A DNA stretch of 64,000 nt from Phytoactinopolyspora halotolerans. Its GTDB lineage: Bacteria; Actinomycetota; Actinomycetes; Jiangellales; Jiangellaceae. Location of the stretch: NCBI RefSeq assembly GCF_010550675.1, contig NZ_JAAGOA010000031.1, forward strand, positions 1-64,000. Reading direction: 5' to 3'. Numbering within the stretch: the stretch's first letter is position 1; every line of letters begins with the position of its first letter. The notes beneath the pieces are model-generated. The model did not search any database. It was given only the letters and a program-made list of their open reading frames with translations, and was not told where the DNA came from. Both the position numbers and the translations under genes were made by a program. Positions 28,132 through 37,779 of the stretch are shown in pieces.

Positions 28132-29718
28132 GTGCGGCCAGCGGATGCCCAGCGGCTGCTGGGCGTACTGGCAGGTGCCGACGCACCCGTGGGCTTCGCC
28201 GTCTTCGACGAGCAGCACCGCTACCTCGCGGTGAACGCGTTCCTCGCCGAGCGGACCGGCAAGGCGATCGCCGAACATCTGGGGCGACGTCCGGCCGAGG
28301 TGCTGCCGCCGGAGCTTGCGGCGCATACCGAGGCGATGATCGACCGTGTGCTGCGTACCGGTGAGACGCTGAAGACGGACGAGCCCGCCACGCCGGGTGC
28401 GGCCGGCGGTGTCACCTACCTACGCTCGACGTGGTACCTGGTGGACGAGGGCGAGCGTCGGGAAGTGGCGATGTTCGTCGTGGACGACACCTCGCAGCGC
28501 AGCGCGCTGTCCGCGCTGCGGCACAGCCGCGCGCGTAACGCCCGCTTGCTGGAGGTCGCCGAAGAACTTGCCGAGGCGGTCACGGTCGCGGAGGTGGCCG
28601 CGGCGGTCTCGGTGATCGGCCGCGCCACCGTGGGCGCATTACGGACGTCGGTGGTGTTGATCGGGGAGCGGGACAGGCTTGTCGAGGTCGACGGTTCGGC
28701 CACGTCGGAATGGCCGGACGACGAGGGGTCACCGATGATCGAGGTACTCCGGACGGGATGGCCGGTGTTCCTCGGATCCGCTGCCCAGGCCCGCCGCGAG
28801 TACCGGAGCCAGTCGTTCCAGGATTTCCTGGACACCACGGACGAACGTTCCTGGGCGCTGCTGCCGATGTCGACCGACAGCGGGCGGCTCGGCGTGGTGC
28901 GTTTCGCATTCGACGACGAGCAGCCGTTCGAGTCGGAGGCGTGCCGGTTCTTGCGGGCGGTGGCTCAGCAATGCTCGGTCGCTTTCGAACGGGCACGGCT
29001 GTTCGAGCAGGAGCGGACCGCGACCGCGTCGCTCACCGAGAGCCTCATGCCCCAGTCGTTGCCGACCATCGACGGTCTGGAGCTGGAGGCCCGCGGTGTG
29101 CCCGGCTCCGCCGACGCGGTGGGCGGTGACTGGTACGACGCCTTCGAGCTGCCGGACGGTGCTGCGTCCGTGGTGGTGGGAGACGTGATGGGGCACGGGC
29201 TGTCGGCCGCCTCCGGGATGGGGCAGGTCCGGGCCGCGTTGCGGGCGCTGGCGTTGGCCGACCCGGACCCGGCCGCGGTGCTGGCCGGCCTCGACCGTCT
29301 GGTCGAAGGCGGTGGTTCGGTGGAGATGGCGACGGTGGTCTACCTGGTGGTCGATCCGGCGGGTGGCGTGGTGCGACTGGGCGATGCCGGCCATCTGCCG
29401 CTGGTCCGGATACCGCCGGCGGGGGAGATCGAGCTGATCGACAGCGGGGTCGACACCACACCGATCGGTGTACCGGAAGCTCGCCACAGCCGCATCCTGC
29501 AGCTCGTGCCCGGCGAGATTCTGCTGGCCTTCACCGACGGCCTGGTAGAGAGCCGGAGCCGCGGTCTGGAAGAAGGCGTCGGTGAGCTGCTGAGCTGCCT
29601 GGAGGACCAGCGCACGGCACCGTTGGATACGATGCTGGACAATGTGGTCGAGCGGCTGCGCACGCCAGGCGCGGCCGACGATCTCACGATTCTCGCGCTA
29701 CGGTGGAAACATCTGTGA
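28132..29718 (+). CDS. PAS-GAF-SpoIIE serine phosphatase
   Basis: A 528-residue cytoplasmic PP2C-type phosphatase from GTG 28132. An N-terminal PAS domain (about 5-120) and a GAF domain (about 145-300) precede a SpoIIE domain (about 315-525). LMPQSLPTIDGLELEARGVP, GGDWYDAFELPDG, VGDVMGHGLSAA and LLAFTDGLVE carry the metal-binding Asp residues. No anti-sigma kinase domain is present. Such proteins dephosphorylate anti-anti-sigma factors in partner-switching pathways. Start is three bases after the glycosylase stop. hrdB follows about 120 bp downstream. Confidence 0.92.
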   Translation: MRPADAQRLLGVLAGADAPVGFAVFDEQHRYLAVNAFLAERTGKAIAEHLGRRPAEVLPPELAAHTEAMIDRVLRTGETLKTDEPATPGAAGGVTYLRSTWYLVDEGERREVAMFVVDDTSQRSALSALRHSRARNARLLEVAEELAEAVTVAEVAAAVSVIGRATVGALRTSVVLIGERDRLVEVDGSATSEWPDDEGSPMIEVLRTGWPVFLGSAAQARREYRSQSFQDFLDTTDERSWALLPMSTDSGRLGVVRFAFDDEQPFESEACRFLRAVAQQCSVAFERARLFEQERTATASLTESLMPQSLPTIDGLELEARGVPGSADAVGGDWYDAFELPDGAASVVVGDVMGHGLSAASGMGQVRAALRALALADPDPAAVLAGLDRLVEGGGSVEMATVVYLVVDPAGGVVRLGDAGHLPLVRIPPAGEIELIDSGVDTTPIGVPEARHSRILQLVPGEILLAFTDGLVESRSRGLEEGVGELLSCLEDQRTAPLDTMLDNVVERLRTPGAADDLTILALRWKHL

Positions 29719-29838
29719 GCTATGCCACTGATCATGCCGGCCGGTTCGAGGGACAACGGGAAGTACGTTCGTCATGTCAGAATGATGTGTTGCTCTATCC
29801 CAACCACATGCCAGCCGCCTGAGAACGAGAGGTTGTTC

Positions 29839-31488
29839 GTGTCGCCTAGCCCGTCCCGTTCCAAGTACGCCCGGATCCTCGAGCTGCCCCCAGTACGAGA
29901 GCTTGTGACGCGAGGCCAGGAGTCTGGCTCGGTGAACGCGCAGGATGTGCGGGAGGCGTGCGAGGCCGCCGAGCTGGCGATGAAAGAGAGCCGGATCGTT
30001 GTCGAGCATTTGAAGTCGACAGGTATTACTGTCGAGGTTGCGGCTTCGGACTCGCGGAGGAGCTCTGCCAAGCGGGTGGTGGCCGCGACGTCGCGTCGTT
30101 CCTCGGCGACGGCGACCGCACCAGCGGACAAGGCCAGGACATCGGCCAACAAGAAGGTTAAGCAGGCAGCGGAGAAGAGCGAGGGATCTGTGAAGACTGC
30201 GGTGAAAAAGACTCCAGCGGCAGCAGTTCGAGATGAGCCCTCCGACGCGGCGGCTGTCACGGCGTCCGCGCCGGCCGACGCTGGGGCGAAGCCGTCCCGG
30301 AAGAGCAACAAGAAGGCACAGCCCGCTGTCGCCGATGCGGAGGTGGAGATCACAGATCCCGACGTTGCGGCCGTCGACGCCGCCGATGTCGACGTGGATC
30401 CCACCGTCGACATCGACCCCGCTGTCGACGCCGAGGAGCCGGCCGTCGAAGAGGAGGCCGTAGCGCCCGCTCGCGCGCTCGATGAGCCGGAGCTCACCGA
30501 TCTGACCGACGAGGGTTTCGTGCTCTCCGAGGACGACGACACCGACGAGCCCGAGCAGCAGGTGGTCGTCGCCGGCGCCACTGCCGACCCGGTGAAGGAC
30601 TACCTGAAGCAGATCGGCAAGGTGCCGCTCCTCAACGCTGAGCAAGAGGTGGAGTTGGCCAAGCGGATCGAGGCCGGACTGTTCGCCGAGGAGAAGCTGG
30701 CGAACGAGTCGGAGGGAATGGACTCGAAGCTGGTCAGCGAGCTGCACTGGATCGCCGAGGATGGCCGTCGGGCCAAGAACCACCTGCTGGAGGCGAACCT
30801 CCGTCTGGTCGTGTCGCTGGCGAAGCGCTACACCGGCCGCGGCATGTTGTTCCTCGACCTGATCCAGGAAGGCAACCTCGGTCTGATCCGGGCCGTGGAG
30901 AAGTTCGACTACACCAAGGGCTACAAGTTCTCCACGTACGCGACGTGGTGGATCCGGCAGGCGATCACCCGGGCCATGGCCGACCAGGCCCGCACCATCC
31001 GTATTCCGGTGCACATGGTCGAGGTCATCAACAAGCTCGCCCGGGTGCAGCGGCAGATGCTGCAGGACCTCGGGCGCGAACCGACGCCGGAGGAGCTGGC
31101 CAAGGAGCTGGACATGACGCCTGAGAAGGTCGTCGAGGTCCAGAAGTACGGGCGCGAGCCCATCTCGCTGCACACGCCGCTGGGTGAGGACGGCGACAGC
31201 GAGTTCGGTGACCTGATCGAGGACTCCGAGGCCATCGTTCCGGCCGAGGCGGTCTCCTTCACGCTGCTCCAGGAGCAGCTGCACGCGGTGCTGGACACGT
31301 TGTCCGAGCGTGAGGCCGGCGTCGTCTCGATGCGGTTCGGCTTGACCGACGGCCAGCCGAAGACGCTGGATGAGATCGGCAAGGTCTACGGTGTGACCCG
31401 GGAGCGGATCCGGCAGATCGAGAGCAAGACGATGAGTAAGCTGCGGCACCCGTCGCGGTCTCAGGTTCTGCGTGACTACCTGGACTGA
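29839..31488 (+). CDS. hrdB: Principal RNA polymerase sigma factor (HrdB/SigA)
   Basis: A 549-residue group 1 sigma factor from GTG 29839, preceded by GAGAGG at six bases. The N-terminal ~240 residues include region 1.1-like sequence followed by Lys/Ala- then Asp/Val-rich low complexity typical of HrdB. Region 1.2 begins [16 protein letters not shown]. Region 2 has [20 protein letters not shown] and [10 protein letters not shown] for -10 recognition and melting. Region 4 ends [20 protein letters not shown] for -35 recognition. It directs housekeeping transcription. The rhomboid gene follows five bases after. Confidence 0.97.
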   Translation: MSPSPSRSKYARILELPPVRELVTRGQESGSVNAQDVREACEAAELAMKESRIVVEHLKSTGITVEVAASDSRRSSAKRVVAATSRRSSATATAPADKARTSANKKVKQAAEKSEGSVKTAVKKTPAAAVRDEPSDAAAVTASAPADAGAKPSRKSNKKAQPAVADAEVEITDPDVAAVDAADVDVDPTVDIDPAVDAEEPAVEEEAVAPARALDEPELTDLTDEGFVLSEDDDTDEPEQQVVVAGATADPVKDYLKQIGKVPLLNAEQEVELAKRIEAGLFAEEKLANESEGMDSKLVSELHWIAEDGRRAKNHLLEANLRLVVSLAKRYTGRGMLFLDLIQEGNLGLIRAVEKFDYTKGYKFSTYATWWIRQAITRAMADQARTIRIPVHMVEVINKLARVQRQMLQDLGREPTPEELAKELDMTPEKVVEVQKYGREPISLHTPLGEDGDSEFGDLIEDSEAIVPAEAVSFTLLQEQLHAVLDTLSEREAGVVSMRFGLTDGQPKTLDEIGKVYGVTRERIRQIESKTMSKLRHPSRSQVLRDYLD

Positions 31489-31493
31489 GAAGC

Positions 31494-32075
31494 GTGAGTT
31501 CGCCTGGTGAGGTCGAGCGACGGGGTACCCCGTCGCCGTTGGCGGTGCTGATACCCGTCGTCGGGATGCTCGCCGTGATGTGGGGCGAGGAGATCGTCGA
31601 CTCGCTGCCGGGCGTCAATCTCGATCAGTACGGCATCCAGCCGCGCAGTGCGGAGGGCCTGATCGGTGTGGTGACCGCGCCGTTCCTGCACGGCGGTTTC
31701 GATCACCTGATCGCCAATTCCGGTGCGTTCTTGATCCTCGGCAGCCTCGTGGCGCTGACGACCAAGAGGTTCTGGCCGGTCACCATCGGCGTGACATTGA
31801 TCGGCGGCTTGGCGACGTGGCTGCTGGCCGGTGCGAACACCAATCACATCGGAGCCAGCGGCCTCGTCTACGGCTTCGCGGCTTTCCTGGTGGCCTGGGG
31901 CGTGCTGACGCGGAAGCTGTTGAGCATTCTGGTGTCGGTCGTGGTCGTCCTGATGTACGGCGGGATCGTCGTGGGCGTGTTGCCGGGTCAGCCGGGGATT
32001 TCCTGGCAGGGCCACCTGTTCGGCGCCTTGGCCGGCGTGTTGATGGCGCTCGTCCTGCGCCCGGATCCCCGCTAG
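31494..32075 (+). CDS. Rhomboid family intramembrane serine protease
   Basis: A 193-residue membrane protein from a GTG start five bases after hrdB. Six hydrophobic segments are visible. The catalytic Ser is in IGASGLVYG (about residue 122) and the His in WQGHLFGALAG (about residue 177). PFLHGGFDHLIANS is a third conserved motif. Rhomboids cleave substrates within the membrane; no substrate is evident. The close spacing suggests co-transcription with hrdB. Confidence 0.9.
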   Translation: MSSPGEVERRGTPSPLAVLIPVVGMLAVMWGEEIVDSLPGVNLDQYGIQPRSAEGLIGVVTAPFLHGGFDHLIANSGAFLILGSLVALTTKRFWPVTIGVTLIGGLATWLLAGANTNHIGASGLVYGFAAFLVAWGVLTRKLLSILVSVVVVLMYGGIVVGVLPGQPGISWQGHLFGALAGVLMALVLRPDPR

Positions 32076-32185
32076 CGCGCACGACCCGCGGCCGCCCCGC
32101 CTCACGCTGCGTTGCCGGACGGCCTCGAACCAGGCGGCACGTGGCTTCTCTGATGAGCGCCGTGTGGCTTCCCTGATATATGCGG

Positions 32186-32241
32186 GAGCGGGGCCGGAGC
32201 GCTCCGTGGAGTACCAACCACGGAGAACCCCGGCCCCGCTC
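32186..32241. terminator. Bidirectional hairpin between rhomboid and DUF7455 genes
   Basis: The outer stem GAGCGGGGCCGG (32186-32197) pairs with CCGGCCCCGCTC (32230-32241). An inner stem CTCCGTGG/CCACGGAG closes the loop. It lies between convergent genes, about 110 bp after the rhomboid stop and 47 bp after the DUF7455 stop. The stability and position make it a strong shared terminator. Just before it are two near-identical copies of GTGGCTTCYCTGAT (32140s and 32164s). Confidence 0.88.
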
Positions 32242-32288
32242 GTCGCGAAGTCTCGAGTCGACTACAGCATGCTGTCGACGACCGTGCG

Positions 32289-32498
32289 TCAGCCGGCCGA
32301 GTGCTCTTCTGTGAGGCGGGACGTCTCGTCGTGCCACTCCAGCGCCATCGGGCGCAGCTTGGCCTCGAACTTGCGACCATGGTGGCCGCAGAACAGTAGC
32401 TCGCCCTGGTCGAGCACAGCGCGGATGTAAGCCTGTGCACCGCAGCTGTCGCAGCGGTCGGCGGCGTTCAACGGCTTGGTCGCGAGAGTAGCTGTCAC
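32289..32498 (-). CDS. DUF7455 small zinc-ribbon-like protein
   Basis: A 69-residue protein from GTG 32498, preceded by AAGGAAGG. It holds CDSCGAQAYIRAV and LLFCGHHGRKFE, a CxxC...CGHH pattern consistent with one zinc site. This small protein is conserved in actinobacteria near hrdB and topoisomerase genes, as I recall. Function is unknown; a transcription- or translation-related role is a guess. Confidence 0.82.
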   Translation of the reverse strand: MTATLATKPLNAADRCDSCGAQAYIRAVLDQGELLFCGHHGRKFEAKLRPMALEWHDETSRLTEEHSAG

Positions 32499-32966
32499 GG
32501 TCGCGCACCTTCCTTGTCGGCGAACCACTCCGGGGTACGGGTGGTCATGTCATGCATCCGTACCAACATGAAATCACCTTCAGAAGTTCCCAGAATCGCG
32601 CCATGCGATGGTTCGCTCAGCGCGTAACGGTTGCGGCGTGAGGCTCGCCACATTTCACGCCATTACCTAGGAACCCCTCACGGCCCCCTTGCCGTGATCC
32701 CACATGCTGACACATTTCATCTCATATTTCAAACACCCTCCAAACCCCGCCCCGCCTAAATGATCATGTGAAGTGGGTTTTCTCCAGCACTACCATGTCT
32801 GCAGACCTGGTACGGCACGAGAAGACCCACTTCACATGATCATTTAGGGCCGGCGGGGGCGGGTGCAGCGTGGCAGCCGGGAGTCGTCGGGGTTCGGGGC
32901 TATGCTGGCAACGCTGGTAGGGGTGGGTTCTACTGGCGTCGTGACCGATGCGAGGAGGGACACGCT
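32499..32966. other. Intergenic region between DUF7455 and parE genes
   Basis: A 468-bp divergent gap. It contains palindromic repeat copy 2 (32755-32848) and a 7-bp stem GGTACGG/CCGTACC (32534-32564). A relatively AT-rich tract at 32700-32740 is likely to hold promoter sequence, though I cannot fix the boxes. No coding potential was seen. Confidence 0.6.
32755..32848. repeat. Large palindromic repeat, copy 2
   Basis: A 94-bp near-palindrome centred between 32801 and 32802 on CTGCAG (32799-32804). The outer arms CCTAAATGATCATGTGAAGT (from 32755) and its complement (to 32848) match exactly. The central 50 bp has six mismatched pairs out of 25. It ends 118 bp before the parE start codon, in the divergent promoter region, so a simple terminator role does not fit this copy well. 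Confidence 0.92.
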
Positions 32967-35063
32967 GTGACCGGGCAGACCGCAGCCACCGGCCGAGGCG
33001 GTGACTACACCGCGCGCCACTTGTCGGTGCTGGAAGGACTGGAAGCGGTTCGTAAGCGGCCTGGCATGTACATCGGGTCCACCGACTCCCGCGGGCTGAT
33101 GCACTGTCTGTGGGAGATCATCGACAACGCCGTGGATGAGGCCCTGGGCGGGTACTGCGACCGTGTCGAGGTGGTGCTCCGCGCGGACGGCTCGGCCGAG
33201 ATCCGGGACAACGGCCGCGGCATCCCCGTGGACACGCACAGCAAGTCCGGGCTCTCCGGCGTGGAGGTGGTCTTCACCAAGCTGCACGCGGGCGGCAAGT
33301 TCGGTGGCGGTTCGTACGCAGCCACCGGCGGGCTGCACGGGGTCGGCGCCAGTGTGGTCAACGCCCTGTCCCACCGGCTCGACGTCGAGGTCGACCGGGA
33401 CGGGCGCACGCATGCGATGTCGTTTAGGCGCGGCGAGCCGGGGGAGTATTCCGGCGACGGGCCCGACGCGCCGTTCCAGCCGTTCACGGACCACTCGGAG
33501 CTTCGCGTCACCGGAAAGGTCACCAAGCGCAAGACCGGAACCCGGGTACGGTTCTGGGCCGACCGGCAGATCTTCCTGCGGGACGCGGAGTACGTCTGGG
33601 ATGACATCGTCTCCCGGGCGCGCCAGACGTCGTACCTGATCCCTGGCCTGGAGCTGGTGGTCCGCGACGAGCGCGGCGACACTCCGGTGGAGGAGAAGTT
33701 CCGCCACGACGGCGGCATCAGCGAGTTCGTCGAGTTCCTGAGCCCTGGTGCCTCCGTGACCGACGTGCTCCGGCTGACCGGTCGTGAGGTGTTCCGGGAG
33801 ACTGTGCCGGTGCTCGACGACGACGGGCAGCTGGTCTCCAAAGACACCGAGCGCACGTGTGAGGTGGACGTGGCGCTGCGCTGGGACACCGGCTACGACA
33901 CCGTCTCGCGCTCGTTCGTGAACGTCATCGCCACCCCGAAGGGCGGCACCCACGTCGCCGGCTTCGAGCAGGGCCTGCTCAAGGTGATGCGGGACCAGGT
34001 CAAGGCCAACGCCCGCCGGTTGAAGGCCGGAAACGACAAGATCGAGAAGGATGACGTCCTTGAAGGGCTGACCTCCGTGGTCACGGTCCGGTTGGATGAG
34101 CCGCAGTTCGAAGGGCAGACCAAGGAGGTTCTGGGCACCTCCGCCGTGCGCTCGATCGTCGCCGGCGTCGTGGAACGCGAGATGAAGGCGTTCCTGACCT
34201 CGACGAAGCGGAACGAGAAATCGCAGGCGTCCGCGGTACTGGAGAAGGTGGTCTCGGCCGCCAAGGCACGGGTGGCCGCCCGGCTGCACAAGGAGACGGT
34301 CCGGCGGAAGAACGCGTTGGAGACGAGTACTCTGCCGACCAAGCTGGTGGACTGCCGTTCCACCAGCCTGGACCGCTCTGAGCTGTTCATCGTGGAGGGT
34401 GACTCGGCGCTGGGTACCGGACGATCCGCGCGCGATGCGGAGTTCCAGGCACTGCTGCCGATCCGCGGCAAGATCCTCAACGTGCAGAAGGCGTCGGTCT
34501 CGGACATGCTGAAGAACGCCGAGTGTGCGGCGATCATCCAGGTCCTCGGCGCCGGGAGCGGGCGTACGTTCGCGCTGGAGCAGGCCCGCTACGGCAAGGT
34601 GATCATCCTGGCCGACGCCGACGTGGACGGCGCCCACATCCGCACGCTGCTGATCACGTTGTTCTTCCGGTACATGCGCCCGTATGTGGAGGCGGGCCGG
34701 CTGTTCGCGGCCGTTCCGCCGCTGCATCGGATCGAACTGATCAACCCCAAGAAGGGGCAGGACAAGTACATCTACACCTACACCGATGCCGAGATGCAGC
34801 GGGTCACCCTAGACTTGCAGCGCAAAGGCGTGCGGTTCAAGGAGCCCCCGCAGCGCTACAAGGGCCTCGGCGAGATGGACGCCGACCAGCTGGCGGAGAC
34901 CACGATGGACCCGCGCCAGCGCCGGCTGCGGCGGATCACCGCCGCCGACGCGGAGGCGGCGGAGCGTGTGTTCGAGCTACTGATGGGCAACGAGGTGGCT
35001 CCCCGGAAGGAGTTCATCGTCGCCGGGGCGGCTGAGCTGGACCGCGAGCGCATCGACACCTGA
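32967..35063 (+). CDS. parE: Topoisomerase IV subunit B (type IIA, ATPase subunit)
   Basis: A 698-residue GyrB/ParE protein from GTG 32967 with GAGGAGGGA upstream. The GHKL ATPase has IIDNAVDEALGG and GLHGVGASVVNALS. The transducer has QFEGQTKEVLGT. The TOPRIM domain has EGDSALGTGRSARD, the DADVDG metal site, and RYKGLGEMDADQL. LPIRGKILNVQKAS fits the ParE-like second paralogue of actinomycetes rather than the gyrB next to dnaN. With ParC (44806-47346) it would relax and decatenate DNA. Palindromic repeat copy 2 is just upstream. Confidence 0.93.
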   Translation: MTGQTAATGRGGDYTARHLSVLEGLEAVRKRPGMYIGSTDSRGLMHCLWEIIDNAVDEALGGYCDRVEVVLRADGSAEIRDNGRGIPVDTHSKSGLSGVEVVFTKLHAGGKFGGGSYAATGGLHGVGASVVNALSHRLDVEVDRDGRTHAMSFRRGEPGEYSGDGPDAPFQPFTDHSELRVTGKVTKRKTGTRVRFWADRQIFLRDAEYVWDDIVSRARQTSYLIPGLELVVRDERGDTPVEEKFRHDGGISEFVEFLSPGASVTDVLRLTGREVFRETVPVLDDDGQLVSKDTERTCEVDVALRWDTGYDTVSRSFVNVIATPKGGTHVAGFEQGLLKVMRDQVKANARRLKAGNDKIEKDDVLEGLTSVVTVRLDEPQFEGQTKEVLGTSAVRSIVAGVVEREMKAFLTSTKRNEKSQASAVLEKVVSAAKARVAARLHKETVRRKNALETSTLPTKLVDCRSTSLDRSELFIVEGDSALGTGRSARDAEFQALLPIRGKILNVQKASVSDMLKNAECAAIIQVLGAGSGRTFALEQARYGKVIILADADVDGAHIRTLLITLFFRYMRPYVEAGRLFAAVPPLHRIELINPKKGQDKYIYTYTDAEMQRVTLDLQRKGVRFKEPPQRYKGLGEMDADQLAETTMDPRQRRLRRITAADAEAAERVFELLMGNEVAPRKEFIVAGAAELDRERIDT

Positions 35064-35126
35064 CCGCCGAGCGGCCGGCCGACGTGCCACAGGTCCGGGC
35101 CGACCGCGCCGAAACCGGCCCGGCCG

Positions 35127-35792
35127 TCAGCTGTCGCGTAGCGCCGTGCCCCAGTAGGTGAGGTTCGTCGGGTCGAGGTTGGAGCCGAGCGGCTCCAACC
35201 GGGTTGCGGTCAAGGTCAGGCCGCTGCGCTCCAAGGCGCCATAGGTGTCGTTGCAGGGATCGCATCCGTCGCCCAGCGCTCGCCATGGCCGACGTACGAT
35301 GCGCTGGTAACGCGCCCGGGCGGAGCCGGGCGCGGCGGCGACGTGCTCGATGAACAGCAAGCGTCCGCCCGGGCGCAGAATGCGCCGAACCTCGCTCAGC
35401 AGCGAGTCGACGTCGTCGACGGAGCAGAGGGTGAGCGTCGAGATCACGAGCTCGTGGGACGCGGCCGGCAACGTGTCCGCGCGCAAGTCGCCGGCGCGCA
35501 GATCGAGGTCGATCCGATGACGCTCGGCCGCTGCCCGGAGGTCGGCGTGGAAGTAGGTGTTCGGTTCGAACGCGATCACCCTGGTGCCGGGGCGCAGATA
35601 GCCGAAGTTGCTGCCGACGCCGGAGCCGATCTCGACGATCTGTGCCGGCACGTCGTTGAACAGGTCTGACTTGGCGGGCCGGATCTGCTGGTCGACGGAG
35701 TCGGCCATGCTCCGCCAGAGCTTGGCGAAACGGCGCGATCTGCGGCCGGCGGTAGATGCGGTGCGACCGGACGTGTGAGCGGTAGTGCCCAT
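35127..35792 (-). CDS. Class I SAM-dependent methyltransferase
   Basis: A 221-residue methyltransferase. The SAM-binding glycine-rich motif is VEIGSGVGSNFGYL near residues 53-66. FEPN (motif II-type acidic end), then LTLCSVDD, and ILRPGGRLLFIEHVA follow in the usual order. It resembles UbiE/TMT1-like small methyltransferases; the substrate is unknown. It is divergent from a TetR gene, and two operator-like palindromes lie between, so its expression is probably controlled by that repressor. Confidence 0.87.
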   Translation of the reverse strand: MGTTAHTSGRTASTAGRRSRRFAKLWRSMADSVDQQIRPAKSDLFNDVPAQIVEIGSGVGSNFGYLRPGTRVIAFEPNTYFHADLRAAAERHRIDLDLRAGDLRADTLPAASHELVISTLTLCSVDDVDSLLSEVRRILRPGGRLLFIEHVAAAPGSARARYQRIVRRPWRALGDGCDPCNDTYGALERSGLTLTATRLEPLGSNLDPTNLTYWGTALRDS

Positions 35793-35804
35793 GACGTGTC
35801 TCCT

Positions 35805-35826
35805 ACAGACGAACTAGTCGGTCTGT
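35805..35826. promoter_or_regulatory. TetR-type operator candidate 1
   Basis: A 22-bp imperfect palindrome with half-sites ACAGAC (35805-35810) and GTCTGT (35821-35826), and a central CTAG. Eighteen of 22 positions are symmetric. It lies 13 bp upstream of the methyltransferase start on the minus strand. Confidence 0.75.
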
Positions 35827-35835
35827 TGAGAGTAG

Positions 35836-35855
35836 GACCGACCGGTTGGTCTGTC
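35836..35855. promoter_or_regulatory. TetR-type operator candidate 2
   Basis: A weaker palindrome GACCGACC/GGTTGGTCTGTC (14 of 20 symmetric) that shares the word GTYGGTCTGT with candidate 1. It lies 18 bp upstream of the TetR start. The two sites together suggest autoregulation and control of the methyltransferase. Confidence 0.65.
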
Positions 35856-35873
35856 AACTGATACAGTCGCGGC

Positions 35874-36482
35874 ATGAGTGAACGGTCCGCCCGGGAACGG
35901 ATTCTCGACGCGGCGCATCAGCTGGTGCTTCAGCGCGGATTCGCGGCCACCACCGTTGACGCGGTACTGGCAGAAGCTTCCGCGTCCAAAGGCGCGTTCT
36001 TCCACCACTTCCCGTCGAAGGCGCATCTGGGGCGTGCGTTGGTGGAGCGTTACGCGGAAGGCGACGCGCAGGCGCTAGAGACGGCGATGTCGGCCGCCGA
36101 GGCGGAGACCGACGATCCGGGCGAGCAGCTCGTGTGCTTCTTGCGTTCATTCGAAGAGGGGGCGGAGGCTGTGCTGAAGATCCAGCCCAGCTGCCTGTTC
36201 ATCTCCTTCATCTATGAGACGGAGCTCGCTGACGCGGGCACGGATGACATCGTGGCGCGGTCGATCCTGCACTGGCGAGAGCGGATCCTCGACAAGCTCG
36301 AGCAGGCCGCCGCGGATCGGCCGGCGCTGCGAGCGGTGGACCTGCCGTCGCTGGCTGACCAGCTCTTCACCGTGTTCGAGGGAGCGTTCCTGCTGACCCG
36401 GGCGCTCGGAGATAAGGACGCCATGGGCCGGCAACTGTCTCATCTCCGGCATTACGTGGAGTTGCTGGTCTCGCGGGGATGA
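35874..36482 (+). CDS. TetR/AcrR family regulator
   Basis: A 202-residue repressor. The N-terminal helix-turn-helix (residues ~6-52) has RERILDAAHQLVLQRGFAAT and SKGAFFHHFPSKAHL. The ligand domain follows; a single Cys in QPSCLFISF is notable in the ligand region. It is divergent from the methyltransferase gene with an 81-bp intergenic region holding both operator candidates. The ligand is unknown. Confidence 0.92.
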   Translation: MSERSARERILDAAHQLVLQRGFAATTVDAVLAEASASKGAFFHHFPSKAHLGRALVERYAEGDAQALETAMSAAEAETDDPGEQLVCFLRSFEEGAEAVLKIQPSCLFISFIYETELADAGTDDIVARSILHWRERILDKLEQAAADRPALRAVDLPSLADQLFTVFEGAFLLTRALGDKDAMGRQLSHLRHYVELLVSRG

Positions 36483-36507
36483 GCCGGCTTCCCGGACGGC
36501 GTGTCAG

Positions 36508-37692
36508 TCATGCTCCGTTGCCGTGCCGCGGAATCCAATATCCCATCGCGGCGGCCGCCACTCCAGCCACCCCGGCCATGGCGATCGCCGCCGGGGCCAG
36601 CGCCGCTACCGCCGTGATCGCGCTGATGACCAACGGTCCGGCGCCGTTGCCGAGGTCCGCGCAGAGCCGCCAGGCGCCGAGAAAGGTGGCGCGGCTCGTC
36701 GTCGGCGACACGTCCGCGCCGAGCGTCATGATGATGCCGCTGCCCATGCCGTTGCCCAGCCCCATCCCCACGGCGACGGCGGTCAGCGCCGCACTTCCGT
36801 GCGCCAGCGGCAGCGCGAGATGCGCCAGCCCGAGCACCAGCATCGACGGCACGGCCACCCACCGCCGGCCCAGCCGGTCCATGGCCATCCCGGCCGGGTA
36901 GAACAGCAACATGTCCACCGCGCCGGAGACGCCGAAGATCAGGCTGGTGGTGGCCGGGTCCAAGCCGATGTGGTCGCCCCAGAGCGGGATCACCGCCTGG
37001 CGCGACGCACGCACCGCCCCCACGAGCAGCGCACCCATGCCGAGCGTGCGCAGGACCGGTAGGTGACGACGGATGACCTGGCTGGTGCTGCCGAGCGCGC
37101 TGGTCGGCGTCGGCGACGGAAGCGAGCGGGTCTGCGGGACAGGGAGGGCCAGCAGGAGCGCCGCCGCGACCCCCGCGGCGACCAGGTGCACCCAGTACGC
37201 GCCGTCGGTGCCCAATCGGCTCATGACGGCGGCACCGAGGAACGGCCCGATGAACGCCCCGATCCGGGCCGTGCCGCCCAGGGTGGACATGGCCCGGGCC
37301 CGTAACGGGTACGGCACCACCTCGGTCAGATACGCGTGTCGTGCCAGACCCCACACCGATGCCGCCACACCGAGCAGCACGATCGCGACGGCCAGCAACC
37401 AGACTGAGGTGGCGACGAGGCACAGCGCCAGCGCTCCTGCGGTCACCGCGGTCGCCATCAGCATCGCCGGCCGCTCTCCGACCCGCACCGCGAGCATCCC
37501 CGCCGGTAGGTCGCCGACGATCTGGCCGACGCCGAGCATGGCGACGACGAGGCTCGCGGTGGCGACCGAGGCGCCGAGGTCCCGGGCGGACAGCGCGATG
37601 ACCGGCGCGACGGCGCCCTGGCCGATGCCGAACAGCAGGGACGGGAGATAGACCGACGGTCCGATCGACCACAGGCTGATCTGTTCTGACAT
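36508..37692 (-). CDS. MFS transporter (drug:H+ antiporter type)
   Basis: A 394-residue 12-helix major facilitator starting at ATG 37692 ([20 protein letters not shown]). [20 protein letters not shown] and [19 protein letters not shown] fit the loop 2-3 region (GxLaDrxGrr-like). The upstream region to 37794 could extend the frame but has no family likeness. No ribosome site stands out. It is convergent with TetR (26-bp gap), so control by that regulator is possible but not shown. Confidence 0.88.
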   Translation of the reverse strand: MSEQISLWSIGPSVYLPSLLFGIGQGAVAPVIALSARDLGASVATASLVVAMLGVGQIVGDLPAGMLAVRVGERPAMLMATAVTAGALALCLVATSVWLLAVAIVLLGVAASVWGLARHAYLTEVVPYPLRARAMSTLGGTARIGAFIGPFLGAAVMSRLGTDGAYWVHLVAAGVAAALLLALPVPQTRSLPSPTPTSALGSTSQVIRRHLPVLRTLGMGALLVGAVRASRQAVIPLWGDHIGLDPATTSLIFGVSGAVDMLLFYPAGMAMDRLGRRWVAVPSMLVLGLAHLALPLAHGSAALTAVAVGMGLGNGMGSGIIMTLGADVSPTTSRATFLGAWRLCADLGNGAGPLVISAITAVAALAPAAIAMAGVAGVAAAAMGYWIPRHGNGA

Positions 37693-37779
37693 CGAGGAAT
37701 AGTCTGCCAGAGGCGTGCGCTGGTCAGATGGACACGCATCACATTTGCCGTCGAACGGCGCACCGCCGAGAATGATCAG

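Noticed and set aside
29719-29838. SigR-type promoter upstream of hrdB
   Set aside because: GGGAAG at 29758 has no GTT at the right spacing; the nearest is 25 bp away instead of about 18.
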